From Clostridiales bacterium (GTDB lineage Bacteria > Bacillota > Clostridia > Lachnospirales > Lachnospiraceae), in assembly GCA_021204045.1 (NCBI GenBank), contig JAJQAA010000039.1, positions 40,318 to 104,317 of the forward strand: a stretch of DNA of 64,000 nt, read 5' to 3'. Positions 24,604 through 33,427 of this stretch are shown here, piece after piece (positions within the stretch are counted from its first letter, which is position 1; each line of letters opens with the position of its first letter). The position numbers and the translations under genes are program-made. Under the pieces are notes generated by a model that saw only the letters and a list, made by a program, of their open reading frames with translations, was not told the origin of the DNA and searched no databases.

Positions 24604-26442
24604 TTATTCTACGGTCACGCTCTTTGCTAGGTTCCTCGGCTTATCCACATCCAATCCCTTGGCCACACTGACATAATAGCTCAGCAGTTGCAGCGGAATC
24701 ACCGCCAGCGACGCGGTGAAATCCTTATCCGTCTTCGGGATATAAACGACAAAATCAGCCGTATCCTCGATTTCATAGTTTCCGTAGGTCGTCAATCCCA
24801 TCAGATAGGCGCCGCGGCTTTTCACCTCGACCAGATTGCTCACAGTCTTCTCATAGAGCTCCGGCTGCGTCAACGTCCCAATCACCAGCGTACCATTCTC
24901 AATCAGGCTGATCGTGCCATGCTTTAACTCTCCCGCTGCGTACGCCTCGCTGTGGATATAGCTGATTTCCTTCAGTTTCAGGCTTCCCTCCATGCTGATC
25001 GCGTAATCAATCCCGCGGCCAATGAAGAAAATGTCCCGCGCGGCCGCCTGTTTGGACGCGAACCACTGGATGCGCTCCTTATCCTCCAGTATCCGCGAAA
25101 TTTTGTCCGGCAGCGTCAGCAGTTCTGCAATATAATCCTGATATTCCTGCCCGCTGATTCTCCCGCGTACAAACGCGAACAGGATCGCCAGCACATAACA
25201 GGCGATCAGCTGGGTGCTGTATGCCTTCGTCGTCGCCACCGCGATCTCCGGCCCTGCCAGCGTCTGGAACACACTGTCCGCCTCTCGGGCGATCGAACTG
25301 CCGACCACGTTTACAATTGCCAACATCCGTATTCCCTGCTCCTTCGCCGCCCGCAGTGCTGCCAGGCTGTCCGCCGTCTCGCCGGACTGGCTGATCACAA
25401 CCACCAGGCCGTCCTTATCGATCAGCGGCTTCCGATATCGGAATTCCGATGCCAGCTCCACGCGCGTCGGGATCCCTGCCAGATCCTCCATCACATACTG
25501 CGCTGTCACACCCACATGATAGGCGGAACCGCAGGCGGCGATACAAATCTGGGAAATGCCGCGAATCTCCTCCTCAGATATGCCAACCGATGTCAGGTCA
25601 ATCCGGCCGTCAGACACCACCGAATGCAGCGTATCCAGTACCGCCTTGGGCTGTTCGTGGATCTCTTTCATCATGAAGTGCTCATAACCGGCCTTCTCCG
25701 CCGCATCTGCATCCCAACTGATCTCGGTCGCCTTAATCTCGATCTCGTCCCCATCCAGGTTGTAGAAAGTAATATTGCCCTTCTGTAACCTGCCGATCTC
25801 CATATTGCCGATATAATAGACATTGCGTGTATATTTCAGGATCGCCGGGACATCGGACGCCAGATATGCTTCCCCGTCATTCACGCCCAGAACCATCGGG
25901 CTGTCCTTCCGAGCCACATAGATCTCGTCCGGATAAGCCTGAAACATGACCGCAAGCGCGTAGGAACCGCGAATACGGATCAGGGAATGGTTGATCGCGT
26001 CTACCGGAGTACCGAGATATTTTTTGTAATAGTAATCAATCAGCTTGACCGCGACCTCGGTATCGGTGTCAGAATGAAAGGTATAGCCCTTACGTGTAAG
26101 TTTATCTTTCAGCTCCTGATAATTTTCAATAATCCCATTGTGCACCGCGACCACATTGTGATCGTCGCTGAAATGCGGATGAGCATTCGCCTCAGACGGC
26201 TCCCCATGCGTCGCCCAGCGCGTATGCCCGATCCCGCAGGTCCCGCGCAGCGCGTTTCCATTATCCAGCTTCTCCGCCAGCGTTTTTAACCGGCCCTTGG
26301 AACGGACGATCTTAAAATCAGCGTCCCCGTCCCTCACCGCGACGCCCGCGGAATCATATCCACGATACTCCAGTTTTGCCAACCCGTCCAACAATATCGG
26401 GGCGGCCTGATGGTCACCCGTAAAACCAACAATTCCACACAT
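24604..26442 (-). CDS. glmS: Glutamine-fructose-6-phosphate aminotransferase (isomerizing)
   Basis: This 612-residue enzyme makes glucosamine-6-phosphate, the entry to peptidoglycan sugar synthesis. The N-terminal glutaminase begins MCGIVGFTGD with catalytic Cys2 and has GIGHTRWATHGEPSEANAHP; two SIS sugar-isomerase domains follow (ACGSAYHVG; ISQSGETADS; GRGIDYAISMEGSLKLKE). It ends with the typical DKPRNLAKSVTVE. An AGGAGG site precedes the ATG. The leader is too short and lacks the conserved core of a glmS ribozyme. Confidence 0.98.
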   Translation of the reverse strand: MCGIVGFTGDHQAAPILLDGLAKLEYRGYDSAGVAVRDGDADFKIVRSKGRLKTLAEKLDNGNALRGTCGIGHTRWATHGEPSEANAHPHFSDDHNVVAVHNGIIENYQELKDKLTRKGYTFHSDTDTEVAVKLIDYYYKKYLGTPVDAINHSLIRIRGSYALAVMFQAYPDEIYVARKDSPMVLGVNDGEAYLASDVPAILKYTRNVYYIGNMEIGRLQKGNITFYNLDGDEIEIKATEISWDADAAEKAGYEHFMMKEIHEQPKAVLDTLHSVVSDGRIDLTSVGISEEEIRGISQICIAACGSAYHVGVTAQYVMEDLAGIPTRVELASEFRYRKPLIDKDGLVVVISQSGETADSLAALRAAKEQGIRMLAIVNVVGSSIAREADSVFQTLAGPEIAVATTKAYSTQLIACYVLAILFAFVRGRISGQEYQDYIAELLTLPDKISRILEDKERIQWFASKQAAARDIFFIGRGIDYAISMEGSLKLKEISYIHSEAYAAGELKHGTISLIENGTLVIGTLTQPELYEKTVSNLVEVKSRGAYLMGLTTYGNYEIEDTADFVVYIPKTDKDFTASLAVIPLQLLSYYVSVAKGLDVDKPRNLAKSVTVE

Positions 26443-26585
26443 TGGCGTACATCCTCCTGTGTTTTCGTCCCTGATTTCTATCTATGCTTCTGGCGCGATT
26501 TGTGTTCCCTTTCATACTGAGAAGCTTTAACTGCCCAGCTTATGACAGCATTTATTACAGCTTCATCCCAGAAATATATAAGATG

Positions 26586-26614
26586 AGTATATCATTCATA
26601 TCTTCAACAAACAA
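26586..26614 (-). promoter_or_regulatory. Putative glmS promoter
   Basis: On the minus strand TTGTTT (26609-26614) and TATACT (26586-26591) are separated by 17 bp, about 145 bases before glmS. It lies just after a terminator for the upstream gene. Confidence 0.45.
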
Positions 26615-26633
26615 GTTCAATTCTTTTGAAATA

Positions 26634-26677
26634 CAAAAAAGGAACCGACACGCATTGCATCTCATCGCATATCAGTT
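26634..26677 (-). terminator. Terminator of the HAD-like gene
   Basis: On the minus strand AACTGATATGC pairs with GCGTGTCGGTT (11 bp, several G-U pairs), followed by CC and seven T residues. Confidence 0.55.
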
Positions 26678-26730
26678 TCTCATCCGGTTAATCATATTGT
26701 TATTCTGCAAAGCTTACGCGCTTCTGAAAA

Positions 26731-27486
26731 TCACTCAAATTCAGCCGCGATCAACACACGGTAATCGTCCACCCGCCACGTAGCAAGCGCATTGATCTCC
26801 TCCCGTTCACCGTCGGAATACCGGTCATACACCGCGACAGCGTCGATACCGGCCCTCACCGCCGCCTCAATCCCGACCAGAGAATCCTCAAATACCAGGC
26901 ACTCCGACGGACTGACCGCAAGCTCATTCATAATGCGCAGGAATACCTCCGGATTGGGTTTTTTCTCCCGGACGTCCTCCTGTGTGTAGATCAGATCAAA
27001 ATAATCGTCAATATTCGCTTTCGAAATAATATTGCGGTTTTTCGTCCGGTAAATATCCATGTGCCTTCTTCTGGTCGTCGTCCCGATACAAAGCCGCATT
27101 CCGGCCACTTTCAGCGCCCGCACCAGACTGTCCGCGCCGTCCTTATAATCAACCACCGTTTCCAGATAATCGTCCGCAATATGATTGCGCAGGGCATTGA
27201 TCTCCTCAGCCGGCATCGCGCAGCCGTACGTTTTTCCCAGAAAGGCGCAATAGGAAACATAAGGATTGGCCTCTTTCGCAAAACGGCGCAGCAGCATATC
27301 GCGCTGAAGCTGAACATCCTCTCCCCCGCTCCCGCCGTCCGTGCGGATCCTGGCAATCAACGCCTCATCAATCTGATTCCAGATCCCCACCGAATCGATC
27401 AGTGTCCCGTCCATATTAAAGATAATTGCTTTTTTCCCGGCAAACAGCAGGCTATCCTTTTTCAATCCGCACATTACAGAAACCAC
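26731..27486 (-). CDS. HAD-superfamily protein lacking the nucleophilic aspartate
   Basis: This 251-residue protein has the beta-phosphoglucomutase-like HAD layout with a helical cap. Motif I reads FNMDGTLIDSVG, so the usual nucleophile (first Asp of DxDGT) is Asn, encoded AAT at about residue 24. Motif II (CIGTTTRR), the motif III lysine (REKKPNPEVF) and motif IV (VFEDSLVGIEAA) are kept. It may be inactive as a phosphatase or act as a binding protein. The start called is GTG (27486) with GGAGG four bases upstream; an ATG four codons later overlaps the glpP stop as TAATG. It is coupled to glpP. Confidence 0.85.
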   Translation of the reverse strand: MVSVMCGLKKDSLLFAGKKAIIFNMDGTLIDSVGIWNQIDEALIARIRTDGGSGGEDVQLQRDMLLRRFAKEANPYVSYCAFLGKTYGCAMPAEEINALRNHIADDYLETVVDYKDGADSLVRALKVAGMRLCIGTTTRRRHMDIYRTKNRNIISKANIDDYFDLIYTQEDVREKKPNPEVFLRIMNELAVSPSECLVFEDSLVGIEAAVRAGIDAVAVYDRYSDGEREEINALATWRVDDYRVLIAAEFE

Positions 27487-28034
27487 AGTTCCTCCCTCGT
27501 GGTCGAGATCGCGTCCGCACCCGCAGAGAGCAGCTCCATGATCTCTTTCTTCTCCGCAATCAACCCGCCGGCAATAATCGGAATCGAGATATCCGGCCGC
27601 AGTCTGCGGATGATCTTCGGCATCACACCCGGCATTATCTCAATCATATCCGGGCGGCAGCTCTCCAGCAGCTTTTTGGTACTTTCTATCGCCATCGAAT
27701 CGATGAGGAAGGCCCGCAGGATCCCCGTCATATCAAGTTCCCTGGCGCGACGCACAATCAACGGCTTCGTGCTGATAATGCCATCTGCCCGTGTATTCTT
27801 TTTCAGGAAATCAACAGCAATCTCCTTCGTACCAAGTCCCTGCACCATATCTGCGTGAATCATCGCATGCTTTCCATGCTCTTTTATCGTATCAACAATC
27901 TCCGGAATATTATAGATATTTCCATACAGAACAAATACAACCTCGCACTCCGAATCCAGGCAGCGCCGCAGGCCGTTGTCATTTTTTATCGCCGCGATGA
28001 CCGGCGAACGTTCCAAAAGTTCCAGTGATGTCAT
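27474..28034 (-). CDS. glpP: Glycerol-3-phosphate-responsive antiterminator GlpP
   Basis: This 186-residue TIM-barrel RNA-binding regulator in Bacillus binds glycerol-3-phosphate and prevents premature termination of glp mRNAs. Family marks are SPVIAAIKNDNGL at the start, VFVLYGNIYNIPEIV, KHAMIHADMVQGLG, DGIISTKPLIVRRAREL, IEIMPGVMPKIIRR and PIIAGGLIAEKKEI. No glpF, glpK or glpD lies in the window, so its targets must be elsewhere. It overlaps the HAD-like gene by about 13 bases. Confidence 0.93.
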   Translation of the reverse strand: MTSLELLERSPVIAAIKNDNGLRRCLDSECEVVFVLYGNIYNIPEIVDTIKEHGKHAMIHADMVQGLGTKEIAVDFLKKNTRADGIISTKPLIVRRARELDMTGILRAFLIDSMAIESTKKLLESCRPDMIEIMPGVMPKIIRRLRPDISIPIIAGGLIAEKKEIMELLSAGADAISTTREELWFL

Positions 28035-28065
28035 GACTGCCGCCTGCCTTTCTTAAACTATGTAA

Positions 28066-28275
28066 TTATTCGCTGACCACAAGTACATCGTCCATCTCCA
28101 CAAGACGGGAAAGCAGACGTGACTTGTCGTATCCCGGCGGATAGATCACGTCAAACTCCAGCTTGACTTCGTCCTTTTTTGTCTTGTTGATCTTCACGGC
28201 CGCAACCTTCACGCGCTCTTTACGTAGATACTCCTCCATCTGCTCGACCACCCCGGCCTTCTTGACCATCGTCAT
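28066..28275 (-). CDS. Detached C-terminal ACT-like domain of an MgtC protein
   Basis: These 69 residues, starting at the ATG at 28273-28275 (MTMVKKAGVV), match the soluble regulatory tail normally fused to MgtC: EQMEEYLRKERVKVAAVKINKT then VKLEFDVIYPPG and VEMDDVLVVSE. The start overlaps the mgtC stop as ATGA and has AGGAGG ten bases upstream, so it can be translated as its own coupled gene. A run of seven T in the slippery phase T-TTT-TTT lies about 40 bases upstream, so a -1 frameshift product joining both parts is also possible. Confidence 0.75.
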   Translation of the reverse strand: MTMVKKAGVVEQMEEYLRKERVKVAAVKINKTKKDEVKLEFDVIYPPGYDKSRLLSRLVEMDDVLVVSE

Positions 28276-28757
28276 CCGCAGATAACCTCCTGAGGCAACA
28301 TTCGAAAAAAAGCGACCTTGTGCATAATCATCTGCACAATAATGATCATCAGCGCCGAACAGATACCGACAACATACTGACCGCACCCCAGTGCCAGACC
28401 GACGCCGGCTGTCGCCCAGATCCCGGCCGATGTCGTCAGGCCGTTAATCAGATTGTTGCGCACAAATATAACTCCGGCACCCAGAAAGCTCACGCCGCTG
28501 ACCACCTGCGATGCGATACGTGAAGCATCCACCTTCGCGGAATCAGCGAAACCATATTTGGATACAACCATCATCAGCGCCGCGCCCAGAGCGACGATCG
28601 CGTGCGTGCGGACACCGGCTGATTTGTTCTGGTTTTTACGCTCGATGCCGATCAGCGCTCCCAGCATCGAAGCGATGAAAATCCGCGCCAGCAGCTCCAG
28701 CTGCTCCAGCAGTCCCGGCCCCGTAAACTGCCGCATTACCATATCAAAATCACTCAT
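28272..28757 (-). CDS. mgtC: MgtC/SapB-family membrane protein (transmembrane part)
   Basis: This 161-residue protein has the MgtC membrane core: LLARIFIASMLGALIGIERK, the conserved SAGVRTHAIVALGAALMM, then VVSGVSFLGAGVIF and LTTSAGIWATAGVGLALG. MgtC proteins affect ATP synthase activity and magnesium adaptation. Usual family members run to about 220-240 residues; here the frame ends after the membrane part and the soluble tail is in the next frame. An AGGTTTAGCC leader with GGAGG precedes the ATG. Confidence 0.88.
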   Translation of the reverse strand: MSDFDMVMRQFTGPGLLEQLELLARIFIASMLGALIGIERKNQNKSAGVRTHAIVALGAALMMVVSKYGFADSAKVDASRIASQVVSGVSFLGAGVIFVRNNLINGLTTSAGIWATAGVGLALGCGQYVVGICSALMIIIVQMIMHKVAFFRMLPQEVICG

Positions 28758-28827
28758 GGCTAAACCTCCGGTATGAAAATTGTGTAAATTCCATGTAAAG
28801 AGGTTATACCACGATTTCTGAGATTGT

Positions 28828-29637
28828 TCAAGAAATATTCGTCAAAAACAGCCTGGCGACCGGCAGATCTTCCGGGGTTGTTACCTTAATGTTCTGATAG
28901 CTGCCTTCGATCAGTTTCACCGGATGTCCCATCATCCGTTCCACGGCCATGGCGTCGTCTGTAATGCCCTGCTGCAATGACACATCGCCCATCATCCGGT
29001 CATAGGCCGCTCGCACCAGCACATACGAAAACGCCTGCGGTGTCTGGATCTGCCACAGGCGTGAGCGGTCGGGCGTGCGCACGGAGAAGCCACCGGGATC
29101 CGCTTCCTTTATCGTATCCTTCACAGGCATTCCCACCACGCATGCGTCATAATTTCGGGCGCCGGCAATCGCGCGCGCGATAATATCTTCCGTCACCAGC
29201 GGACGGGCTCCGTCGTGAATCAGCACATAATCGCAGTTCTCCAAAGCTTTCAGCCCCTCGTACACGGAATGATAACGCTCCGCACCGCCCTCGACAACCG
29301 CCACCGGTTTTCTCAGCCGCAGCAGCTGCAAGATCTCTGTTTTTGCATAGGGAATTTCACCTGGCCCGACGACAAGCACGATCTCGTCCACCGCGCTCCG
29401 GTCAAACGTCTCCAGCGGCCAGGCAATCAACGGCCGCCCGGCCAGCTGCAAATATTGCTTCCGTACACTGCCGCCCATGCGCGTCCCACGTCCTGCCGCC
29501 AGGATAATGGCGCCAACTCTGCCTGTTATTGATTCTCCTGCTGCTGCCGCCTCCGCTATTATCGGCACTGCCTTCTCCGCTCCTGTCTCCACTACAGTTT
29601 CTCCCCCATACTTCTTCTCCCGGCAGTCCGGCCTCAT
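28828..29637 (-). CDS. ispD: 2-C-methyl-D-erythritol 4-phosphate cytidylyltransferase
   Basis: IspD transfers CMP to MEP in isoprenoid synthesis. The catalytic start is [19 protein letters not shown], followed by [38 protein letters not shown] and [12 protein letters not shown]. The frame carries about 42 residues before the catalytic motif, which is unusual; a start further inside (for example near VETGAEK) is possible. The ATG at 29637 overlaps the tsaD stop as ATGA, supporting coupled translation from the longer start. Confidence 0.93.
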   Translation of the reverse strand: MRPDCREKKYGGETVVETGAEKAVPIIAEAAAAGESITGRVGAIILAAGRGTRMGGSVRKQYLQLAGRPLIAWPLETFDRSAVDEIVLVVGPGEIPYAKTEILQLLRLRKPVAVVEGGAERYHSVYEGLKALENCDYVLIHDGARPLVTEDIIARAIAGARNYDACVVGMPVKDTIKEADPGGFSVRTPDRSRLWQIQTPQAFSYVLVRAAYDRMMGDVSLQQGITDDAMAVERMMGHPVKLIEGSYQNIKVTTPEDLPVARLFLTNIS

Positions 29638-30674
29638 CGTTCGCCCAGTTTTAAATTCGGAACCGCGTTTAAATCCCAGCCGCTGCGCGCTCCCCGGATG
29701 TATTCATAATAAGCCGCCGACCCGATCATCGCCGCGTTATCCGTACACAGCAGCGGCGACGGATAATAAAAACGGATACCTTCCTTCGCGCAGGCAGCCG
29801 CTAATGCCGTCCGCAGCGCGGAGTTCGCGGCCACACCCCCGGCGATCGCCAGGCGGCCGCCGCCATATTCCTTTGCCGCTGGCACGGCGCGGCTCACCAA
29901 TGCTTCGACCACGGCGTTCTGGAAGGAAGCCGCCAGATCGGCCACGCGGATTTCCTCCCCGGCCATCTTTGCGCGGTTGATCTCGTTGAGTACAGCCGAT
30001 TTGATACCGCTGAAGCTGAAATCGTACGGCGCTCCCTCGACCTTCGCCCGCGGAAATTCATAGGCGTGCGGATCGCCCTCCTTCGCGGCCGCATCGACTT
30101 TCGGCCCGCCCGGATAGCCCAGCCCCACAGCCCGCGCCACCTTGTCAAACGCCTCACCCGCCGCATCGTCGCGCGTACGACCGAGAATCTCAAACTCGCC
30201 ATAATCCCTGACCACAACAAGATGCGTGTGCCCGCCGGAAACAATCAGGCAGGCAAAGGGCGGCTTCAGATCCGGATTTTCAATATAATTGGCCGCCACA
30301 TGTCCCTCGATGTGATGGACGCCGACCAACGGCTTGCCCGCCGCCCAGGCGATCGCCTTCGCCTCGGCCACGCCGACCAGCAGCGCCCCGACCAGCCCCG
30401 GTCCATAGGTAACGCCAATCGCGGTCATATCCGCAAGTTCTTTCCCCGCATCATCCAGCGCCTGTGTAATCACCTGGTTGATCTTTTCAATATGTTTCCT
30501 CGAAGCGATCTCAGGCACGACGCCGCCGAAACGCGTATGAACCGCGATCTGTGAGGAGATCACATTAGAAAGCACCTCCCTGCCATTTCGCACTACCGCG
30601 GCCGCAGTCTCATCACAGGAGCTCTCCACCGCCAGGATCAGGACATCCCTTTCCTTCCGTTCCATAATCATCAT
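29634..30674 (-). CDS. tsaD: tRNA threonylcarbamoyladenosine synthesis protein TsaD
   Basis: This ASKHA-fold enzyme of 346 residues, with TsaB and TsaE, transfers threonylcarbamoyl to A37 of ANN-decoding tRNAs. Marks are [47 protein letters not shown] (metal histidines), [12 protein letters not shown] and [13 protein letters not shown] near the C-terminus. All three Tsa proteins of the transfer complex lie in this cluster. Start is one of three close methionines (residues 1, 2, 4). Confidence 0.96.
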   Translation of the reverse strand: MMIMERKERDVLILAVESSCDETAAAVVRNGREVLSNVISSQIAVHTRFGGVVPEIASRKHIEKINQVITQALDDAGKELADMTAIGVTYGPGLVGALLVGVAEAKAIAWAAGKPLVGVHHIEGHVAANYIENPDLKPPFACLIVSGGHTHLVVVRDYGEFEILGRTRDDAAGEAFDKVARAVGLGYPGGPKVDAAAKEGDPHAYEFPRAKVEGAPYDFSFSGIKSAVLNEINRAKMAGEEIRVADLAASFQNAVVEALVSRAVPAAKEYGGGRLAIAGGVAANSALRTALAAACAKEGIRFYYPSPLLCTDNAAMIGSAAYYEYIRGARSGWDLNAVPNLKLGER

Positions 30675-30718
30675 CCCCGATCATTCATTCTCCATGGTAT
30701 TCCGCATCATAACGTTCT

Positions 30719-31630
30719 TCATTCCTCATCGAAACCCAGCTCCAGGCTCCAGCCGTCCCTCGCGGTCTTCGCCCGTGGAAAAATTTTCTGCACTTTGTCA
30801 ATATATTCGTCCGGACGGGTCAGAGACGGGCTGTAATGCGTCAGCCACATTTCCTTCGGCTGTGCGCGCCGCGCAAGCTCCGCCGCCTCGTACATCGTCA
30901 TATGCTTATATTCCCGCGCCTTGGCCTCTTTGCCGTCCTCCCCGTACATACCCTCGCAGATCATCAGATCCGCGTCCGCCGCGTACTCGGCAATCACCGG
31001 AACCGGCCGCGTATCCGTGCAGTAGACAATCTTCAGGCCGCGCCGCGAAGGGCCGAGCACCATGTCCGGCGTGTAGGTCCGCCCGTCGATCGTCAGCGTC
31101 TCGCCCTTCTGCAGGCGGCTCCAGGCCTTCATCGGCACTTCCTGCGCCTTCGCCCGCTCGATATCAAAACGTCCTGCTCTGGGAATCGAGACCGCATAGC
31201 CGTAGCAGACCACATTGTGATTGACACGGAACGCGTCGATCACATAAGGCCCGACAGAAAACTGCTCCCGATTCTCCTCCAGCTCAATAAACTGCAGGGG
31301 GAACGGCAGCTCCGGCGCGATGCAGCGCAGCGCTCCGACCACGCGCTCCAGACCCTTAGGGCCAATCATCAGCAGCGGTTCCGTACGCTCGGCATTGCCC
31401 ATCGTGAGCAGCAGGCCCGGAAGCCCGCTGATATGATCCGCATGATAATGGGTAAAACACATAATATCGATCGGTTTGGGGCTCCAGCCCTTTTTCTTCA
31501 ATGCGACCTGCGTGCCCTCTCCGCAGTCGATCAGCAGACTGCTGCCCGCGCAGCGCGCCATCATCGACGTCAGCCAGCGGTACGGCAGCGGCATCATCCC
31601 ACCGGTTCCCAGCAAACAAACATCCAGCAT
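30719..31630 (-). CDS. rnz: Ribonuclease Z
   Basis: This beta-lactamase-fold endonuclease trims tRNA 3' ends. It shows LDVCLLGTGGMMPLP at the start, CGEGTQVALKKKG, the zinc motif FTHYHADHISGLPGLL near residue 65, a distal IVYCTDTRPVP, and MWLTHYSPS near the end. The ATG at 31628-31630 matches the usual N-terminus of the family and has GAGGAT upstream; an earlier ATG adds 17 unconserved residues and would overlap the preceding gene. About 303 residues, normal length. Confidence 0.93.
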   Translation of the reverse strand: MLDVCLLGTGGMMPLPYRWLTSMMARCAGSSLLIDCGEGTQVALKKKGWSPKPIDIMCFTHYHADHISGLPGLLLTMGNAERTEPLLMIGPKGLERVVGALRCIAPELPFPLQFIELEENREQFSVGPYVIDAFRVNHNVVCYGYAVSIPRAGRFDIERAKAQEVPMKAWSRLQKGETLTIDGRTYTPDMVLGPSRRGLKIVYCTDTRPVPVIAEYAADADLMICEGMYGEDGKEAKAREYKHMTMYEAAELARRAQPKEMWLTHYSPSLTRPDEYIDKVQKIFPRAKTARDGWSLELGFDEE

Positions 31631-31677
31631 AACTGTGTTATCCTCGCTTTCATTCAACCCGTATGATAACACACCCG

Positions 31678-31920
31678 TCAAATGAATTCAACCTGTTCCT
31701 CGATCGTCGGCTCGATGCGGAACTGATTGACAAAATCATCATAGCAGTCCTCGCACAGGTCCCAGTGGTGCATCTCGCCGTCCTTCTCCGAGAAGAAATC
31801 CCAGACATGGTCGACGCAGATCGCGCCCTCGCGCAGGAGCCCTCCTTTCACGATCAGCTTCCGGCCACAGTGATTGCAGATCACGGTTTCCAGCTCTCCA
31901 TTCCTTTTGTACTTCCTCAT
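31678..31920 (-). CDS. Small zinc-ribbon-like hypothetical protein
   Basis: This 80-residue acidic protein has two CxxC pairs, CNHCG near residue 15 and CEDC near residue 56, plus nearby histidines (VDHVWDFF, MHHWD). That layout suggests one structural zinc. I know no function for it. It is embedded in the rimI-rnz-tsaD run, so a role in translation or RNA handling is a guess from position only. Confidence 0.72.
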   Translation of the reverse strand: MRKYKRNGELETVICNHCGRKLIVKGGLLREGAICVDHVWDFFSEKDGEMHHWDLCEDCYDDFVNQFRIEPTIEEQVEFI

Positions 31921-32110
31921 AACATCCTCGCCCTTTCTCTTTCATTCGGTTATCGGTCTGCGTGCCCCGCCCAAAGGGCTTTTCATGATGACGCCGGACG
32001 GATGCGCAGCCAAGCTTCACGATATCGGAATTCATCCCCGGCCACATCATAACAGTGGGGCGTCCGGCACGCCGGATACCCCTACATTATAAACCGGAAG
32101 ATCTCATTTT

Positions 32111-32602
32111 TTAAGTGGTAATTCCTGTCTGATCCTGTCGTTTCCACATGATCACAGCGTCCTCGAATGGGTTGTGGTAATAGCCTTTTCGCACGCCCTC
32201 CGCCGCAAAACCGCAGGATTCATAAAGCCTGCGCGCCGCAAGGTTACTTTCGCGCACCTCCAGGCTGATCGCCGACGCGCGATAATCGCTGGCTGCCTTT
32301 TCCATCGCTTCCATCAATTTTCTGCCAAGGCCCAAACGGCGGCGGTCCGGCCGCACGGCAATGCGCTCGATCTCGCCCTCGCCGGCCAGCAGCCGCAGGT
32401 TGCAGTAGGCAAATATTTCCCCCTCCTGCTCCCAGACATAAAAAATATCGTAAGCGCTGTGAAGTCCGGCCTCAAGAATGCGCCGCGACCAGGACTCCGA
32501 AAAACAGAGCCGCTCCAGCTCGGCCACCTGCTCCAGGTCGGTCTCCCTCATGCGGCGAAGCAATGCTCCGCCTCCGGATCCGCACGCCATTGACTCTCGC
32601 AT
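32111..32602 (-). CDS. rimI: Ribosomal protein alanine N-acetyltransferase-like GNAT protein
   Basis: This GNAT acetyltransferase of about 163 residues has LRRMRETDLEQVAELERLCF, the acetyl-CoA loop VRPDRRRLGLGRKLM and EVRESNLAARRLYESCGF, a combination typical of RimI, which acetylates the N-terminus of ribosomal protein S18 in E. coli. The ATG at 32600-32602 has CGGAGGAG just upstream; an ATG at 32629 overlaps the tsaB stop as ATGA but lacks a good site. The order tsaE-tsaB-rimI-tsaD is common in Firmicutes. Confidence 0.9.
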   Translation of the reverse strand: MRESMACGSGGGALLRRMRETDLEQVAELERLCFSESWSRRILEAGLHSAYDIFYVWEQEGEIFAYCNLRLLAGEGEIERIAVRPDRRRLGLGRKLMEAMEKAASDYRASAISLEVRESNLAARRLYESCGFAAEGVRKGYYHNPFEDAVIMWKRQDQTGITT

Positions 32603-32625
32603 CGACTCTCCTCCGTTTTGGCAGA

Positions 32626-33381
32626 TCATTGGCTGTTCCCTGTACCGACGCTGTGCCCCGCCGCAAGCTCGGCGGTCTTTCCCTGACGCCTGGCCTCCTC
32701 AAGCTCTCTCTCCGCCTGCGCCTTGCGCAGATAATCCGGCCGGTGATCCTGCGCCGTCTCCGTCTGCCCGTTTTTAAAATAAACCGCGCCCAGAGCCGCT
32801 ACGCTCGCCGCCCGCTCCCGGTTCATCTGCGCCGGAGCAAACGAATACGGTACGGTCAGCCCAGCCTCCAGAATTTCCCGGTAAACCGGGATCCCGTCGC
32901 CAAGGAAAATGACGCGCTGTCCGCGCTCATTCAGCTCCTCTGCCAGTTCGGTCACCGCCATCGCGCGCGAGGGCACAATCACCTTGAATTGTTCCTCAAA
33001 TTCATACAGCCCCGTATAGACCTGACCGCGACGCGCGTCCATGATCGGACAGATCAGCGCCTGTGTGCCGAAAATCTGGTAAGCCATGGCATCCAGGGTC
33101 GGCACATGGATGAGCGGCAGCTCCAGCGCCAGCCCGATTCCCTTGGCCGTCGCTGAGCCGATGCGCAGCCCGGTAAAAGATCCCGGCCCGCCCGAGACCG
33201 CGACCGCGTCCAGCGTGTGCAGATCCAGCTCCAGCATCCGCGCTACCTCGTCGATCATCGGCAGCAGCGTCTGCGAATGCGTCTTTTTAAAATTTACCGT
33301 ATATTCCGCCGTCAGCACATCGTCCGTGACCACCGCCACCGACGCCACCATCGACGCGCTCTCAATTCCGAGGATTTTCAT
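32626..33381 (-). CDS. tsaB: tRNA threonylcarbamoyladenosine synthesis protein TsaB
   Basis: This 251-residue inactive-paralogue partner of TsaD begins MKILGIESASMVASVAVV and contains AVSGGPGSFTGLRIGSATAKG near residue 63 and the PTLDAMAYQ segment, all typical of TsaB. It scaffolds the TsaB-TsaD-TsaE complex that makes t6A37. A Gln- and Glu-rich C-terminal tail follows the conserved part. Confidence 0.95.
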   Translation of the reverse strand: MKILGIESASMVASVAVVTDDVLTAEYTVNFKKTHSQTLLPMIDEVARMLELDLHTLDAVAVSGGPGSFTGLRIGSATAKGIGLALELPLIHVPTLDAMAYQIFGTQALICPIMDARRGQVYTGLYEFEEQFKVIVPSRAMAVTELAEELNERGQRVIFLGDGIPVYREILEAGLTVPYSFAPAQMNRERAASVAALGAVYFKNGQTETAQDHRPDYLRKAQAERELEEARRQGKTAELAAGHSVGTGNSQ

Positions 33382-33427
33382 GACTTTTTTCCCTCCGATT
33401 GGAATTTTTCAAAACCGTTGTACATCG

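Noticed and set aside
26443..26585. Possible glmS ribozyme upstream of glmS (the minus strand contains GCGCCAGAAG)
   Set aside because: Only about 60 bases separate this word from the start codon and the conserved ribozyme core and pseudoknot elements are absent.
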